From assembly GCA_003389325.1 (NCBI GenBank), contig QQVE01000048.1, positions 231,657 through 295,656 of the forward strand: DNA of 64,000 bases, in the 5' to 3' direction. This DNA is from Planctomycetota bacterium (lineage in GTDB: Bacteria > Planctomycetota > Planctomycetia > Pirellulales > PALSA-1355). How positions within the stretch are numbered: position 1 is the stretch's first letter; each line of letters starts with the position of its first letter. The translations under genes and the position numbers were made by a program. Below are positions 18,894-26,764 of the stretch, piece by piece. The notes beneath the pieces are model-generated. The model did not search any database. It worked only from the letters and a program-made list of their open reading frames with translations, and was not told the DNA's origin.

Positions 18894-18922
18894 AATCTAG
18901 GTCACACCCAGGGGGTTCGCAA
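18894..18922 (-). promoter_or_regulatory. Candidate promoter of the GTPase operon
   Basis: On the minus strand, TTGCGA (complement of 18917-18922) and TAGATT (complement of 18894-18899) are separated by 17 bp. Each matches four of six consensus bases. Transcription would start near 18887, giving a leader of about 115 nt to the ATG at 18772. The rest of 18773-19098 contains only the hairpin listed next and no gene. Confidence 0.35.
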
Positions 18923-19073
18923 AAGCGGCCGCAAAGTGCGATATGGCGGCGCAACAACAGCGCGGGGCCAAAACTGGCCGCGATTTGCAGATTTCCGCGA
19001 TCCGCCAAGCTTGGGGGATCGCCGCAGTCGAGCCGCCCGGCTAACGACCGTGCCGGAAAACCGGACTGCGACG

Positions 19074-19091
19074 CCCCAATGCACCTTGGGG
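19074..19091 (-). terminator. Hairpin just after the PEP-CTERM gene
   Basis: CCCCAA (19074-19079) pairs with TTGGGG (19086-19091) over a 6-nt loop, 7 bp past the stop of the PEP-CTERM gene on the minus strand. There is no T-run. It is a possible weak terminator separating that gene from the GTPase operon. Confidence 0.35.
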
Positions 19092-19098
19092 GTGGACT

Positions 19099-19869
19099 TT
19101 AGTGCCGGCGCATGGCGATGCCTGCGCGACCTTCTTCGTCGACCGCAGCGTTGCGCCGTCGGCGATAGGCGACTGCCGTCAAGGCAGCCAGACCCACGCC
19201 CAGTAGCGCTACGCTCGATGGCTCGGGCACCGGTTCGATGATGGCCCGCATCGCGTATGCCGGCGGGCCATGGACTGCGATCGTGTCCCACCAGCCATCG
19301 AGGCTTGGCCCTGGGCGAGCCGAGGGAATGGCCATAAAGTTCTGAAGACCCGGACTGTTGCCGCGAAGCAGTCCCGGAAATGGCGCGTCGGGCGGTTCTG
19401 GCGATTCCAAGTCGACAAAGAAATGCTGCCCGGCCGAGACGGGCACGGACAGCGGGATCAGGTTCGTGCCGGGGTCCAGAAAGCGAAACTCGTTCGCACC
19501 TCCGTCGATCAGCACGGGAGCATCAATCGTGGCGAGAACCGCACCCGGCAGCAGGATGGATGGGCCTCCGCTGAGCGGAACCGTATCGGAGATCCGTATG
19601 GCCGTCTGCTGAGCAGGCGCGGCCGTGCCGAAACCCGAGCCCCAAAGAAGTTGCACCCCGACAATCGTTCCGTCGACCGGAGAGGTCATGCGAGTTGCCA
19701 TACGCATGTCCGCCTCGAACGGCACGAAGGGGGAGTTGGGCGGTCCCTCGAAGCTCCGGACGACGATTTCCGACGCCAAGCTCGCCTGAGCGAGGACCGC
19801 AGAAGTGACAAACCCGGCCAGCAAGAGCAGCGAGTGCGCGCAAGCGCGCAGGGCAACAGGATGTGCCAT
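19099..19869 (-). CDS. PEP-CTERM sorting-domain protein
   Basis: 256 residues. An N-terminal signal peptide (about 1-32, LLLLAGFVTSAVLAQASLAS) is followed by a beta-rich exported body. The C-terminal sorting signal is PVPEPSSVALLGVGLAAL with a short transmembrane stretch and then YRRRRN. Such tails are processed by exosortase, which places the protein at the cell surface; no exosortase is encoded in the window. GGGAG lies 8 bases before the ATG. The body has no recognised domain. After the tail a further 14 residues follow, slightly longer than usual. Confidence 0.85.
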   Translation of the reverse strand: MAHPVALRACAHSLLLLAGFVTSAVLAQASLASEIVVRSFEGPPNSPFVPFEADMRMATRMTSPVDGTIVGVQLLWGSGFGTAAPAQQTAIRISDTVPLSGGPSILLPGAVLATIDAPVLIDGGANEFRFLDPGTNLIPLSVPVSAGQHFFVDLESPEPPDAPFPGLLRGNSPGLQNFMAIPSARPGPSLDGWWDTIAVHGPPAYAMRAIIEPVPEPSSVALLGVGLAALTAVAYRRRRNAAVDEEGRAGIAMRRH

Positions 19870-20182
19870 GCCTTATCTCCCGTTCCAGAGGATCGTAAGG
19901 ATGAGAATAACGACCGCAACATAGAGGGTTGCGCACCCCCCGGTCAAGGAAACAGACCGAGTTTGCGGGGATGCGCTGCGGCCGGAGCCGCAAGCGACGC
20001 GTTCGCGCGATGACGCCGGCGCAAACGCCTTGCCTGGGCTCACTGCAAGGCCACTTCGCCCAAAGCCTGAAATCAGAACATTCCCCCGAAATTCCCCAAG
20101 TGGTTGCGGTTCCGCCCGAGATATGGCATCTTTGCATGCTCAGTCACAAGGCGGTGGATGGTTAGCCACAAGGAGATTTGCA
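19870..20182 (+). other. Divergent intergenic region
   Basis: This 313-bp spacer separates the minus-strand PEP-CTERM gene from the plus-strand Cys-rich gene, so it must hold both promoters. I find no convincing -35/-10 pair, riboswitch or coding signal beyond the AAGGAG ribosome-binding site at 20170-20175. Confidence 0.4.
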
Positions 20183-20626
20183 GTGTCGTCGAAACGTCTG
20201 TTGGGATACGTGTTGGTTTTGGGTTTGGGTCTGACCGCCGTCGGGGCCCCGCGGGCCGAGGCGCGCATTCGGTCGAGCGCCAGGGCAAACCTCGCGAAAG
20301 CCACCTCGACCGCCGAACCTTCCTGCTGCACGCCCGAGCCGGTGTGCTGGGAACCGTGCATCAAGTACCGTCACCGCGGACCCAAGCTGTGCTGCGGCTG
20401 CGAGCCGGGCACTCCGACCGTGTTGATCGTCAAAGATCCCTGCACCGGCTGCGAAGCCGAGGTCGAAGTGTGCCTGCCGGCCTGCTGCGAGGGTGATCCG
20501 ACAGTGTGCAACGGCCGCGGTTTCCTGGGCCGACCGACGCTCGAGTACGAGTGGTGCTGCGGCTTCCAGGTGCGCGTGGCCTTCAAACGCTGCGGCGACC
20601 TCGTGGTCACGACCTGGGGACGCTAG
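20183..20626 (+). CDS. Small secreted cysteine-rich protein
   Basis: 147 residues. Signal peptide of about 26 residues (LLGYVLVLGLGLTAVGAPRAEA), then a mature domain with sixteen cysteines, many in CC or CxxC settings (SCCTPEPVCWEPC, KLCCGC, DPCTGCEAEVEVC, ACC, EWCCGF, KRCG). The start is GTG at 20183 because AAGGAG lies 7 bases upstream and the signal peptide begins there; the frame is open from 20030. All cysteines could form disulfides outside the cytoplasm, or bind metal. I do not recognise the family. Confidence 0.75.
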   Translation: MSSKRLLGYVLVLGLGLTAVGAPRAEARIRSSARANLAKATSTAEPSCCTPEPVCWEPCIKYRHRGPKLCCGCEPGTPTVLIVKDPCTGCEAEVEVCLPACCEGDPTVCNGRGFLGRPTLEYEWCCGFQVRVAFKRCGDLVVTTWGR

Positions 20627-20650
20627 ACGCACGCTTCGAAGTGCCGTGGG

Positions 20651-20807
20651 CTAGCAGACCGGTGAAGTAAGCCATCCTGGCCAAATTCAACCTCGCCAGG
20701 TGCGGAGCGAAGCTCCGCACGGCTCACGAAATAACGACTTGCGTTGTCATTTTGAGATCGCCTCCTTGCGACCACACAGCCTGTCAAGAACCTCAACAGG
20801 CTGCTAG
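20651..20807. mobile_element. MITE-like element with terminal inverted repeats
   Basis: CTAGCAG at 20651-20657 is mirrored by CTGCTAG at 20801-20807, and the similarity continues imperfectly inward for about 10 more bases. Inside are a perfect 9-bp palindrome with a GAA loop (20700-20720) and an 8-bp stem at the right end (20777-20803). There is no coding frame, and no clear target duplication flanks it. Only one copy is in the window, so mobility is inferred. Confidence 0.4.
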
Positions 20808-20821
20808 AAGGCATCGAACCC

Positions 20822-21154
20822 GTGGCGAAACGCAAGCCAATCCCGCGTGACGCAAGCGGCGAATCGCGCACCGCCGAGATGGCCACCGTGGCCTGGATGA
20901 TGTCGGTGATGTCGAACGTCTTGTGCGCGGGCGTGGCGGCGCTAGTGTTTCTGGCCGTCGGCGACCGCCCGGACGCCGACAAGGTGCGGTTGTTCGCCGC
21001 ACTCCTGCACTTCGGCGGATTCGTTTTCGCGGTATTGTCGCTGGTGCTGCTGGGCGTCGTGCTCAAGCTGCGCCAACAGCCCCCGCCGCCGAGCATCACC
21101 TGGTTTGCCGTCACGGTTGCCCTGCTGACGATCGCCGCCGGCTTTCTGTACTAA
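20822..21154 (+). CDS. Small membrane protein, three predicted helices
   Basis: 110 residues. After a charged N-terminus (AKRKPIPRDASGES), three hydrophobic segments are visible: about 23-46 (VAWMMSVMSNVLCAGVAALVF), 60-83 (LLHFGGFVFAVLSLVLLGVVL) and 92-109. The short loops and absence of conserved polar residues suggest a structural or accessory role. GTG start, with a weak ribosome-binding site. The stop is followed immediately by a hairpin shared with the convergent radical SAM gene. Unrecognised family, likely planctomycete-specific. Confidence 0.65.
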   Translation: MAKRKPIPRDASGESRTAEMATVAWMMSVMSNVLCAGVAALVFLAVGDRPDADKVRLFAALLHFGGFVFAVLSLVLLGVVLKLRQQPPPPSITWFAVTVALLTIAAGFLY

Positions 21155-21156
21155 AC

Positions 21157-21193
21157 AAAAAGGGGGCGCAAACCATCAACGGTTTGCGTCCCC
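21157..21193 (-). terminator. Intrinsic terminator of the radical SAM gene
   Basis: A 13-bp stem (21162-21174 with 21181-21193, one G-U pair) with a 6-nt loop has A5 on the plus strand just before it. The minus strand therefore reads stem-loop then T5. It lies 27 nt past the stop of the minus-strand radical SAM gene and directly after the stop of the plus-strand membrane gene. Confidence 0.7.
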
Positions 21194-21219
21194 TCATTGG
21201 TTGTGCTGATCTGTGGCCG

Positions 21220-22659
21220 CTAAGCGACGCGGCGGTTGGCGTCTTCTTTGCCGGGTTGCACGACCGGCAGCGACGTGTGCGGCTTGGGCGGACCGACGTG
21301 GACGTTCTGGTCCGGCTCGGGCATCGGCGGCAACCGCCAGCCCATTCTCTGCAAGCGCGGCCAGACCAGCGGAGCGTTCGCCCAGAACCAGCGCCCGCGG
21401 AAGTAGTAGCTCAGGAAACACTTGGCGTGCAGCTCCGACACCTGCTCGGGCGTCAGGTAGCGATATTTCAACACCGGCGTATAGACCGTGTACTTCGAGG
21501 TGTCGAACGTGGCGATCTGCTCGCGGATCTCTTCGAAGAACTCCGTGCCCGGGTAGGGCGTCACGACGTTGAAGTTGGCAAACGTCGGATTCACCGCTTT
21601 GGCATAGCGGAGCACGGTGCGAATCGAGCGCTCGGTGTCCTCGGGAAAGCCGATCATGAACCCGGCCACCGTGCGAATCCCCAGCGCCCGACAGAGCAGC
21701 ACGAAATCGCGCTGCTTGTCGTCGCGAATCGGGGCCCGGTGGTAGCGCCTGAGCGTCTCTTCCGAGGGCGTTTCGATGCCCACGGTAATGCTGGTCAGCC
21801 CCACGTCGCGCAGGGCGCGCAACACGTCGGGCCTCAGCAGATCGATGCGGCTTTCGATCGAGAACTCGATCTTCTTCGGCAGCGAGCCAATCAACTCGGC
21901 CAGCCGGAACACGCGCTTGCGGTCGACGCCGAACAACGGATCGCGGAACTTGAACGAGCGGAAGCCGTAGAGTTGAATGCCGCGCTGCATCTCGGCGGCG
22001 ACCATCTCCGGCGAGCGCAGCCGAGTGGAGTTTTCCAGAATGATGTAGGGGCAGTAGTTGCACTTCAGCGTGCAGCCCCGGCTCTGCTGGACCAGGCCCG
22101 TGGGAAACTTGGTGAAGTCGAAACCGATCGAGAACCGGCCGGGCGAGAACGGCGACCAGTCGGGAAACGGCAGCTCATCGAGGTCGGCCACTTTACCCAC
22201 CTCGACGGTGCGCTCGCTCGACTGCATCACGTCGTCGAACTTCCACAGCAGTTGCTCGGCTTCGCCGCGGACGATCGTCACGTCGAGCCCGTCGAACGCT
22301 TCGCCCATGGAGTAGGCCACGGGCCCGGTGACCAGCACGCGGCTGCCCGGCGTGGCCGCCAGGGCTTCGCTCATGGCCATGCGCTCCAGCGGCAGCGTGA
22401 TCAGCGAAGGATTGAAGATGTAGACGTCGGCGCCCACCGGCACGCGATCGAGCGAGTACTCGACGTGGTGCCCCAGCTTGCGGAAGATGGCCGCCAGATA
22501 GGCGAACACCAGGGCCGTGGGCCGGTAGTCGCGCTTGAAGAAGTGGCGCACCACGCGGCCGCCGATGCCGCCGCCGCCTGGAAACTGGCCGACACCGTAT
22601 CCGCCGGCAAAGTCCTTGGCGACGTCGAGCTTGCGTGTATCCCACAGAACAATACGCAT
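21220..22659 (-). CDS. B12-binding-domain radical SAM protein
   Basis: 479 residues. The N-terminal 150 residues resemble a cobalamin-binding Rossmann domain (VLVTGPVAYSMGEAF, IVRGEAEQLLWKF). The radical SAM core has the 4Fe-4S motif CTLKCNYCPY, VGIETPSEETLRRYHRA and the SAM-contacting GFMIGFPEDT. The tail (TPYPGTEFFEEI onward) follows the pattern of MagE/BchE-type enzymes that methylate or rearrange lipids and tetrapyrroles. AAAGGA precedes the ATG. The glycosyltransferase gene ends 41 bp upstream in the same direction, so the pair may modify one lipid. Substrate unknown. Confidence 0.82.
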   Translation of the reverse strand: MRIVLWDTRKLDVAKDFAGGYGVGQFPGGGGIGGRVVRHFFKRDYRPTALVFAYLAAIFRKLGHHVEYSLDRVPVGADVYIFNPSLITLPLERMAMSEALAATPGSRVLVTGPVAYSMGEAFDGLDVTIVRGEAEQLLWKFDDVMQSSERTVEVGKVADLDELPFPDWSPFSPGRFSIGFDFTKFPTGLVQQSRGCTLKCNYCPYIILENSTRLRSPEMVAAEMQRGIQLYGFRSFKFRDPLFGVDRKRVFRLAELIGSLPKKIEFSIESRIDLLRPDVLRALRDVGLTSITVGIETPSEETLRRYHRAPIRDDKQRDFVLLCRALGIRTVAGFMIGFPEDTERSIRTVLRYAKAVNPTFANFNVVTPYPGTEFFEEIREQIATFDTSKYTVYTPVLKYRYLTPEQVSELHAKCFLSYYFRGRWFWANAPLVWPRLQRMGWRLPPMPEPDQNVHVGPPKPHTSLPVVQPGKEDANRRVA

Positions 22660-22700
22660 CGGGGATTCCTTTCCGCCGTGCTAAGTAACGCGATTGCGAG

Positions 22701-23975
22701 TTAAGCCGCCCGGCGCGACGACGAGCTTTCGCCGAGGGCTGCTCCGGCAGGTGCGACTGCCGGCTGCGGAGGACGGACAATTTGCCGAATGGCTCCGCCG
22801 GCCTCCATGTCGTAAGCAATGCCTTTCCACACGATCCGCCGCGTAAAGGCCGAGGATACCAGACCCACCAGCCCGAACACGCCGGCCACGGGACCCAACC
22901 AGGTGTCGAATCGCCGCGCCACGGCCAAATCGTCCTGCCGGTATGGCAGGTAGTATTGCGAGGCGTTGTGGCGCAAATACGCGCGCCAGACGTGCAGCGT
23001 GTAAACCACGGCCAGCGCCACGGCGGGCCGCCAGGTCCACTCGGCCCCGCCGGCCAGGCCCCATGCGAGTGCGGCCAGGCTGCCCCAGTACACCGTTTGC
23101 ATCACGGCGGTACCGAACAACAGGGCGTACCAGTGCACCGCAGTGTAGCAGCGGCCAATGATCAATTGACGCCGCACGAATCCCAGCATCTCGCTCCAGC
23201 TCACGTCCAGCGGCGAGGGCAGAATGCACATCGGTTCGGCCGACACCCGTCGCCCGGCGGCGGCCATGACCCGCGTGGCGATCAAGTCGTCGCTGAGCGT
23301 TCCCTTCCAGGCTTCGCGCAGGCCGCTTTCGAGGAAGGTTTCGCGCGTGATCGCCCAGGAGCCGCCCCAGATCAAGTGGTGCTTGCCGGGGAACATGATC
23401 GGCACGACCGAGCCGTTGAGCGCCGAGAGGATCAGGTTCGGCAGCGTGTTGCGTTTGGGGACAAAGCAGCGGTATCCCGTCGAGACGTGCTCGCGGTGCA
23501 TGCGGCTGGTGAGCGACCGCAGCCAGTCGCGGGGCGGCCGCACGTCGGCGTCGACGAACACGAGCACGTCGATGTCCTTGGGCAGTTCCTCGGTGGCCAC
23601 GAGCAAATTGTGAACCTTTTGCCCCGTGCCATCGGAGATGCCCGCCACGACGCGGCGCGAAGGAACGCCCGGGTATTCGGCCATCACCCGATCGATGGCG
23701 GCACATGCCGGATCGCACTCGCTTTCGACGATGAACACGATCTCGTAATCTTCGTGATCCTGCTCGAACAGCGGCCGCAAGTTGGCTTCCAGGTCGGCAT
23801 CCAAGCCCTTGCAGGGCACGAACAGCGCGAGGTGCTGGTGAATGGTTTGTCGGGGGCGATGACGCGATCGGCTGCGGCAGTAGCGACGGTGCTCAAAGGC
23901 CTGCCACGTGATCAGCAGCGTGAACAGCGTCACCGACGCAATGGCCACCCAATAGGCTGTCGAGATCCAGTCCAT
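22701..23975 (-). CDS. Membrane glycosyltransferase, family 2 (ceramide-glucosyltransferase-like)
   Basis: 424 residues. One N-terminal membrane helix (residues 6-26) is followed by a GT-A domain: LFVPCKGLDADLEANL, FIVESECDPA, VFVDADVRPP (the DxD metal site), TLSDDLIATRVM (catalytic acidic residue) and FVRRQL in the Q/RxxRW position. C-terminal hydrophobic segments follow (about 285-400). CKGLDADLEANL and the late DD resemble GT21 ceramide glucosyltransferases and the hopanoid-associated HpnI group, so a lipid acceptor is likely. Precedes the radical SAM gene in the same direction. Confidence 0.8.
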   Translation of the reverse strand: MDWISTAYWVAIASVTLFTLLITWQAFEHRRYCRSRSRHRPRQTIHQHLALFVPCKGLDADLEANLRPLFEQDHEDYEIVFIVESECDPACAAIDRVMAEYPGVPSRRVVAGISDGTGQKVHNLLVATEELPKDIDVLVFVDADVRPPRDWLRSLTSRMHREHVSTGYRCFVPKRNTLPNLILSALNGSVVPIMFPGKHHLIWGGSWAITRETFLESGLREAWKGTLSDDLIATRVMAAAGRRVSAEPMCILPSPLDVSWSEMLGFVRRQLIIGRCYTAVHWYALLFGTAVMQTVYWGSLAALAWGLAGGAEWTWRPAVALAVVYTLHVWRAYLRHNASQYYLPYRQDDLAVARRFDTWLGPVAGVFGLVGLVSSAFTRRIVWKGIAYDMEAGGAIRQIVRPPQPAVAPAGAALGESSSSRRAA

Positions 23976-24103
23976 TTACGTGCACCTTCCATGGCGCGGT
24001 CAACCGGCGCGACGCCGCCGTGGCGTTTGAGCAGGGGTGCGGATAATATCCACCTAGTGGGCGCGGGTCAATGCCGCTGTGGACACCGGTTGCCGGCAGC
24101 CTT

Positions 24104-24511
24104 CTAGGGCTGTTCTGCCACCGGAAAGCCGGACTCCTGCAGGTCGGAAAAGCCGCTGGACAGCGGACGAACGTCGTACCCCAGCTTGCCCAAAATGTCG
24201 GCTGCTGACAGCACGCGAAACCCGCTGGCACAATGGCAGTAGATAATCCGCTCCTTGGATAGATTCTTTTCGACCTTCGCCCGCACGGCCGGATCGCTGC
24301 TCATCTGCTTTAACTCACTAAGCGGCACGAGCTGGGCCTGCTTCAGGTGCCCGCGCTTCCATTCGTCCGGCTCGCGGACGTCGATCAGCAGGGCCTTCTT
24401 TTCGGCGAGGTTGCGTTGCACCTTGTCGAGGGAATCGTCGGTGTGTTCGGCGGCCAGGGCCGTGCCGGCCACGGCAAGGACAACTGCAAGTGCATAGCAG
24501 CAAGCTTTCAT
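24104..24511 (-). CDS. Exported rhodanese-domain protein
   Basis: 135 residues. A signal peptide of about 20 residues (ACCYALAVVLAVAGTALA) precedes a single rhodanese fold with LLIDVREPDEWKRGHLKQA and the active-site loop CASGFR. The catalytic Cys is present, so sulfur transfer or sulfide handling in the periplasm is plausible. The frame is open upstream, but only the ATG at 24511 gives a signal peptide. Flanked by same-strand genes at gaps above 120 bp, so an operon is uncertain. Confidence 0.85.
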   Translation of the reverse strand: MKACCYALAVVLAVAGTALAAEHTDDSLDKVQRNLAEKKALLIDVREPDEWKRGHLKQAQLVPLSELKQMSSDPAVRAKVEKNLSKERIIYCHCASGFRVLSAADILGKLGYDVRPLSSGFSDLQESGFPVAEQP

Positions 24512-24638
24512 CGCGGGTACCTCGTTGAGTGGGAGCGTCGTGGAGAGGCCGACCGCGTCCATTTTACCGCGGGCCGACAGGCAGAAGCTACGGCAGGAAT
24601 GGCGCACTTCGAAGGCGGGCCGTGCTCGAGGGCACATG

Positions 24639-25898
24639 CTACGCGGCCATCGCGCGACGGACCGGGATGGCCTCGTCGGGGCGTTTGAGCACGACGGCCG
24701 CCAGCGTTCCGCCGAACGCCACCGACAGCTTGAGCCCGCACACGAAGGGATGCTTGCGGCCCACCAGCGGAATGCAGTCCAGCTCACACTCGGGGTCGGG
24801 CTGCGTCAGGTTCATCGTGGGGGGGACGAAGCCGTCGCGCATCGCCAGGGCCGTAATCGCCAGTTCCACGCTGCCGGCGGCGTTGATCAAATGCCCCAGC
24901 ACCGACTTCGTGGCGCTTGCGCAGACGTCATCGGCGGCGCGGCCCATCGCACGGCGAATGGCTCGCGCCTCGGCCACGTCGTTTTGTGGCGTGGCCGTGC
25001 CGTGCACGTTGATATAGCCGATGTCCGAGGGGGCGAGGTCGGCTGTGCGCAATGCATCCTGAATGAGCCGCACCAGGGCATCGCTTTCCGCGTCGATTCC
25101 CGTCACGTGGTGGGCCATCGCCAGCAGCCGACCGGCGGCCACTTCGGCGTAGATGTGCGCTCCGCGCTTTTGGGCATGACTGAGCCGCTCGAGAACAAAC
25201 ATGGCGCCGCCTTCGCCCATCACGAAGCCCTGCCGGTGGCTGTCGAACGGCCGGCAGGCCTGCTCGGGATCGTCGTGGTCGGCCAGCACGCGCATCTGGT
25301 GGAATCCGGCGGCGAACAGCGGCGTAATGCCCTCGGCGCTGCCGGCCAGGGCCAACTCGCACTGGCCGTCTTGAATGGCCCGCACGGCGGTCATCACCGC
25401 GATCAGACCGCTGGCGCACGCGGTCGATTGGCTCAGCCGCGGGCCGTACAGGCGGTGGCGTTCGGCCACGCGCCAGCAGGCCGTGTTGGGGATCCATTGT
25501 TTCTGCCAAGTACCCGGCGGCGCCGGGTCGAGGTGCGCGTATCCGGCGCGCTCGACGACGTGTTGGATGTCTCCCATGTGGGCGCTGACGGCGCAGCCGA
25601 ACTCGGCCGGGTCGACTTCGCCGGGCTGCAGTCCCGAATCGCGCATCGCTTCGTCGGAGACGAGGTCGCACAGCGCCAGCACCTTGAGTTGGCCGGGGTA
25701 TTCCAGCTCGATGTCGGCCGGTGCGCCCAGCAGCAGGCCGTCGGGAATGCCGATCAGTCCGCTCAGGCGGCGCATCGCGCGGCGCCCTTCGCGCACCGCT
25801 TGCCACACGCTTTCGCGATTGTCGCCCACCGAAGCGGCCAGGCCGATGCCGGTGATCACGACGCGCTCGTCTGCCGCAGGAACGTGATGCACGCCCAT
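24639..25898 (-). CDS. Beta-ketoacyl-ACP synthase (FabF/KAS II-like, divergent)
   Basis: 419 residues of thiolase fold. It begins RVVITGIGLAASVGDN, has the nucleophile in STACASGLIAV, the catalytic histidines in NVHGTATPQND and KSVLGHLINAAGS, and ends LKLSVAFGGTLAAVVLKR, where normal FabF reads NSFGFGGTNA. The Cys-His-His triad is intact. It probably condenses acyl-ACP with malonyl-ACP, but divergence and the absence of fab genes or an acyl carrier protein nearby suggest a specialised lipid or secondary pathway. The ATG at 25898 is chosen because homology starts there; the frame is open for 76 more codons upstream without coding character. Confidence 0.8.
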   Translation of the reverse strand: MGVHHVPAADERVVITGIGLAASVGDNRESVWQAVREGRRAMRRLSGLIGIPDGLLLGAPADIELEYPGQLKVLALCDLVSDEAMRDSGLQPGEVDPAEFGCAVSAHMGDIQHVVERAGYAHLDPAPPGTWQKQWIPNTACWRVAERHRLYGPRLSQSTACASGLIAVMTAVRAIQDGQCELALAGSAEGITPLFAAGFHQMRVLADHDDPEQACRPFDSHRQGFVMGEGGAMFVLERLSHAQKRGAHIYAEVAAGRLLAMAHHVTGIDAESDALVRLIQDALRTADLAPSDIGYINVHGTATPQNDVAEARAIRRAMGRAADDVCASATKSVLGHLINAAGSVELAITALAMRDGFVPPTMNLTQPDPECELDCIPLVGRKHPFVCGLKLSVAFGGTLAAVVLKRPDEAIPVRRAMAA

Positions 25899-26120
25899 CC
25901 CCGAAAACTGATCGCTATGTGGATTGCTCGCAGACTGAAATGCACTCCGCGCCACCCCGCCTCGCCCCCAGCGCGGCTGCGAGGGGGCGAACTGTACTGG
26001 ATTTTGCCCTCGCGAGCCAAGCGCAAGTTGCCCGCCTGGATGAAATCGAGCGAACGGCACCGCTAGTACCCGCGAAAACACGTAGTCTGCGCAGCGAAAA
26101 AAAAATTTGCCGGCAGCCGG

Positions 26121-26148
26121 TTGCAATCACGCAATCGATTGGTACACT
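26121..26148 (+). promoter_or_regulatory. Candidate mraZ promoter
   Basis: TTGCAA (26121-26126) and TACACT (26143-26148) are 16 bp apart, about 95 bp upstream of the mraZ ATG. The 344-bp divergent spacer 25899-26242 contains this, the repeats listed next and no gene. Confidence 0.45.
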
Positions 26149-26159
26149 CGCACGAAACG

Positions 26160-26232
26160 TGGGAAACAGACCCAAGGATGGTAGAAAAGCGTTGATTTGA
26201 TGGGAAACTTGCCCACGAGAAACTGGGTAAAC
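26160..26232 (+). promoter_or_regulatory. Three TGGG[AT]AAAC repeats before mraZ (possible MraZ boxes)
   Basis: TGGGAAAC occurs at 26160-26167 and 26201-26208, and TGGGTAAAC at 26224-26232, the last ending 10 bp before the ATG. MraZ is known to repress its own promoter through TGGGN repeats spaced about 10 bp apart. Here the spacing is 41 and 23 bp, so autoregulation is only suggested. Confidence 0.4.
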
Positions 26233-26242
26233 CAGCCAGCCC

Positions 26243-26728
26243 ATGGCCGCACCGCAGGAACTCATCCTCGGCGAGTTTCCACGTACGCTCGACGATCGCT
26301 ACAGGCTCTCGCTTCCGGCGGAATTGCTCGATCCGCTGGCAGCCGATGCAGGGGATTGCATCCTGGCCAAGGAGCGGCCCGGCTGCCTCAGCCTTTGGAA
26401 CCCCGCAATTTGGCAAAACCAACTCGACCAAGGCGTCGAACTGGTTCGCAGCAAGATGCGGGCAGGGCGTCTCGAGGGCAAGCTGGAGGAAGTCCAGTTG
26501 TTGGGACGACTGCTCTCCACCCGACACAAGACCGTGCCGCTGGCGGGACGCGGCCGATTGACCATTCCCGAGGGCTTTCGCGAATTTCTCGGGGTCGAAC
26601 AGGGAGGCGATGTGACGGTCGTCGGTGCGGGCGTCTGCGTCGAAATCTGGAGCGGGCCGGCCTGGCTCGCGCATCTCGAAGCGCACATGCCCGAGTTTCG
26701 TCGGCTCTTCGATCAGCTATCCGGCTAG
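26243..26728 (+). CDS. mraZ: Transcriptional regulator MraZ
   Basis: 161 residues made of two SpoVT/AbrB-like swapped-hairpin halves. Half 1: LGEFPRTLDDRYRLSLPAEL. Half 2: TVPLAGRGRLTIPEGFREFLGV, followed by VEIWSGPAW. These match MraZ, which normally heads the division and cell-wall (dcw) cluster and forms DNA-binding rings. Here it stands alone: no rsmH, ftsI or mur genes follow, and the next gene is convergent pyrG. Most planctomycetes lack ftsZ, so an orphan mraZ is of interest. It is slightly longer than the common length of about 150. Confidence 0.88.
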   Translation: MAAPQELILGEFPRTLDDRYRLSLPAELLDPLAADAGDCILAKERPGCLSLWNPAIWQNQLDQGVELVRSKMRAGRLEGKLEEVQLLGRLLSTRHKTVPLAGRGRLTIPEGFREFLGVEQGGDVTVVGAGVCVEIWSGPAWLAHLEAHMPEFRRLFDQLSG

Positions 26729-26764
26729 CGGCCCCGGCTTTGGCCGCCCCCACCACGACTTAAC

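Noticed and set aside
21220..23975. Naming the pair hpnI-hpnJ (hopanoid genes)
   Set aside because: The radical SAM N-terminus does not match my memory of HpnJ, and no squalene-hopene cyclase is nearby; kept only as a hypothesis.
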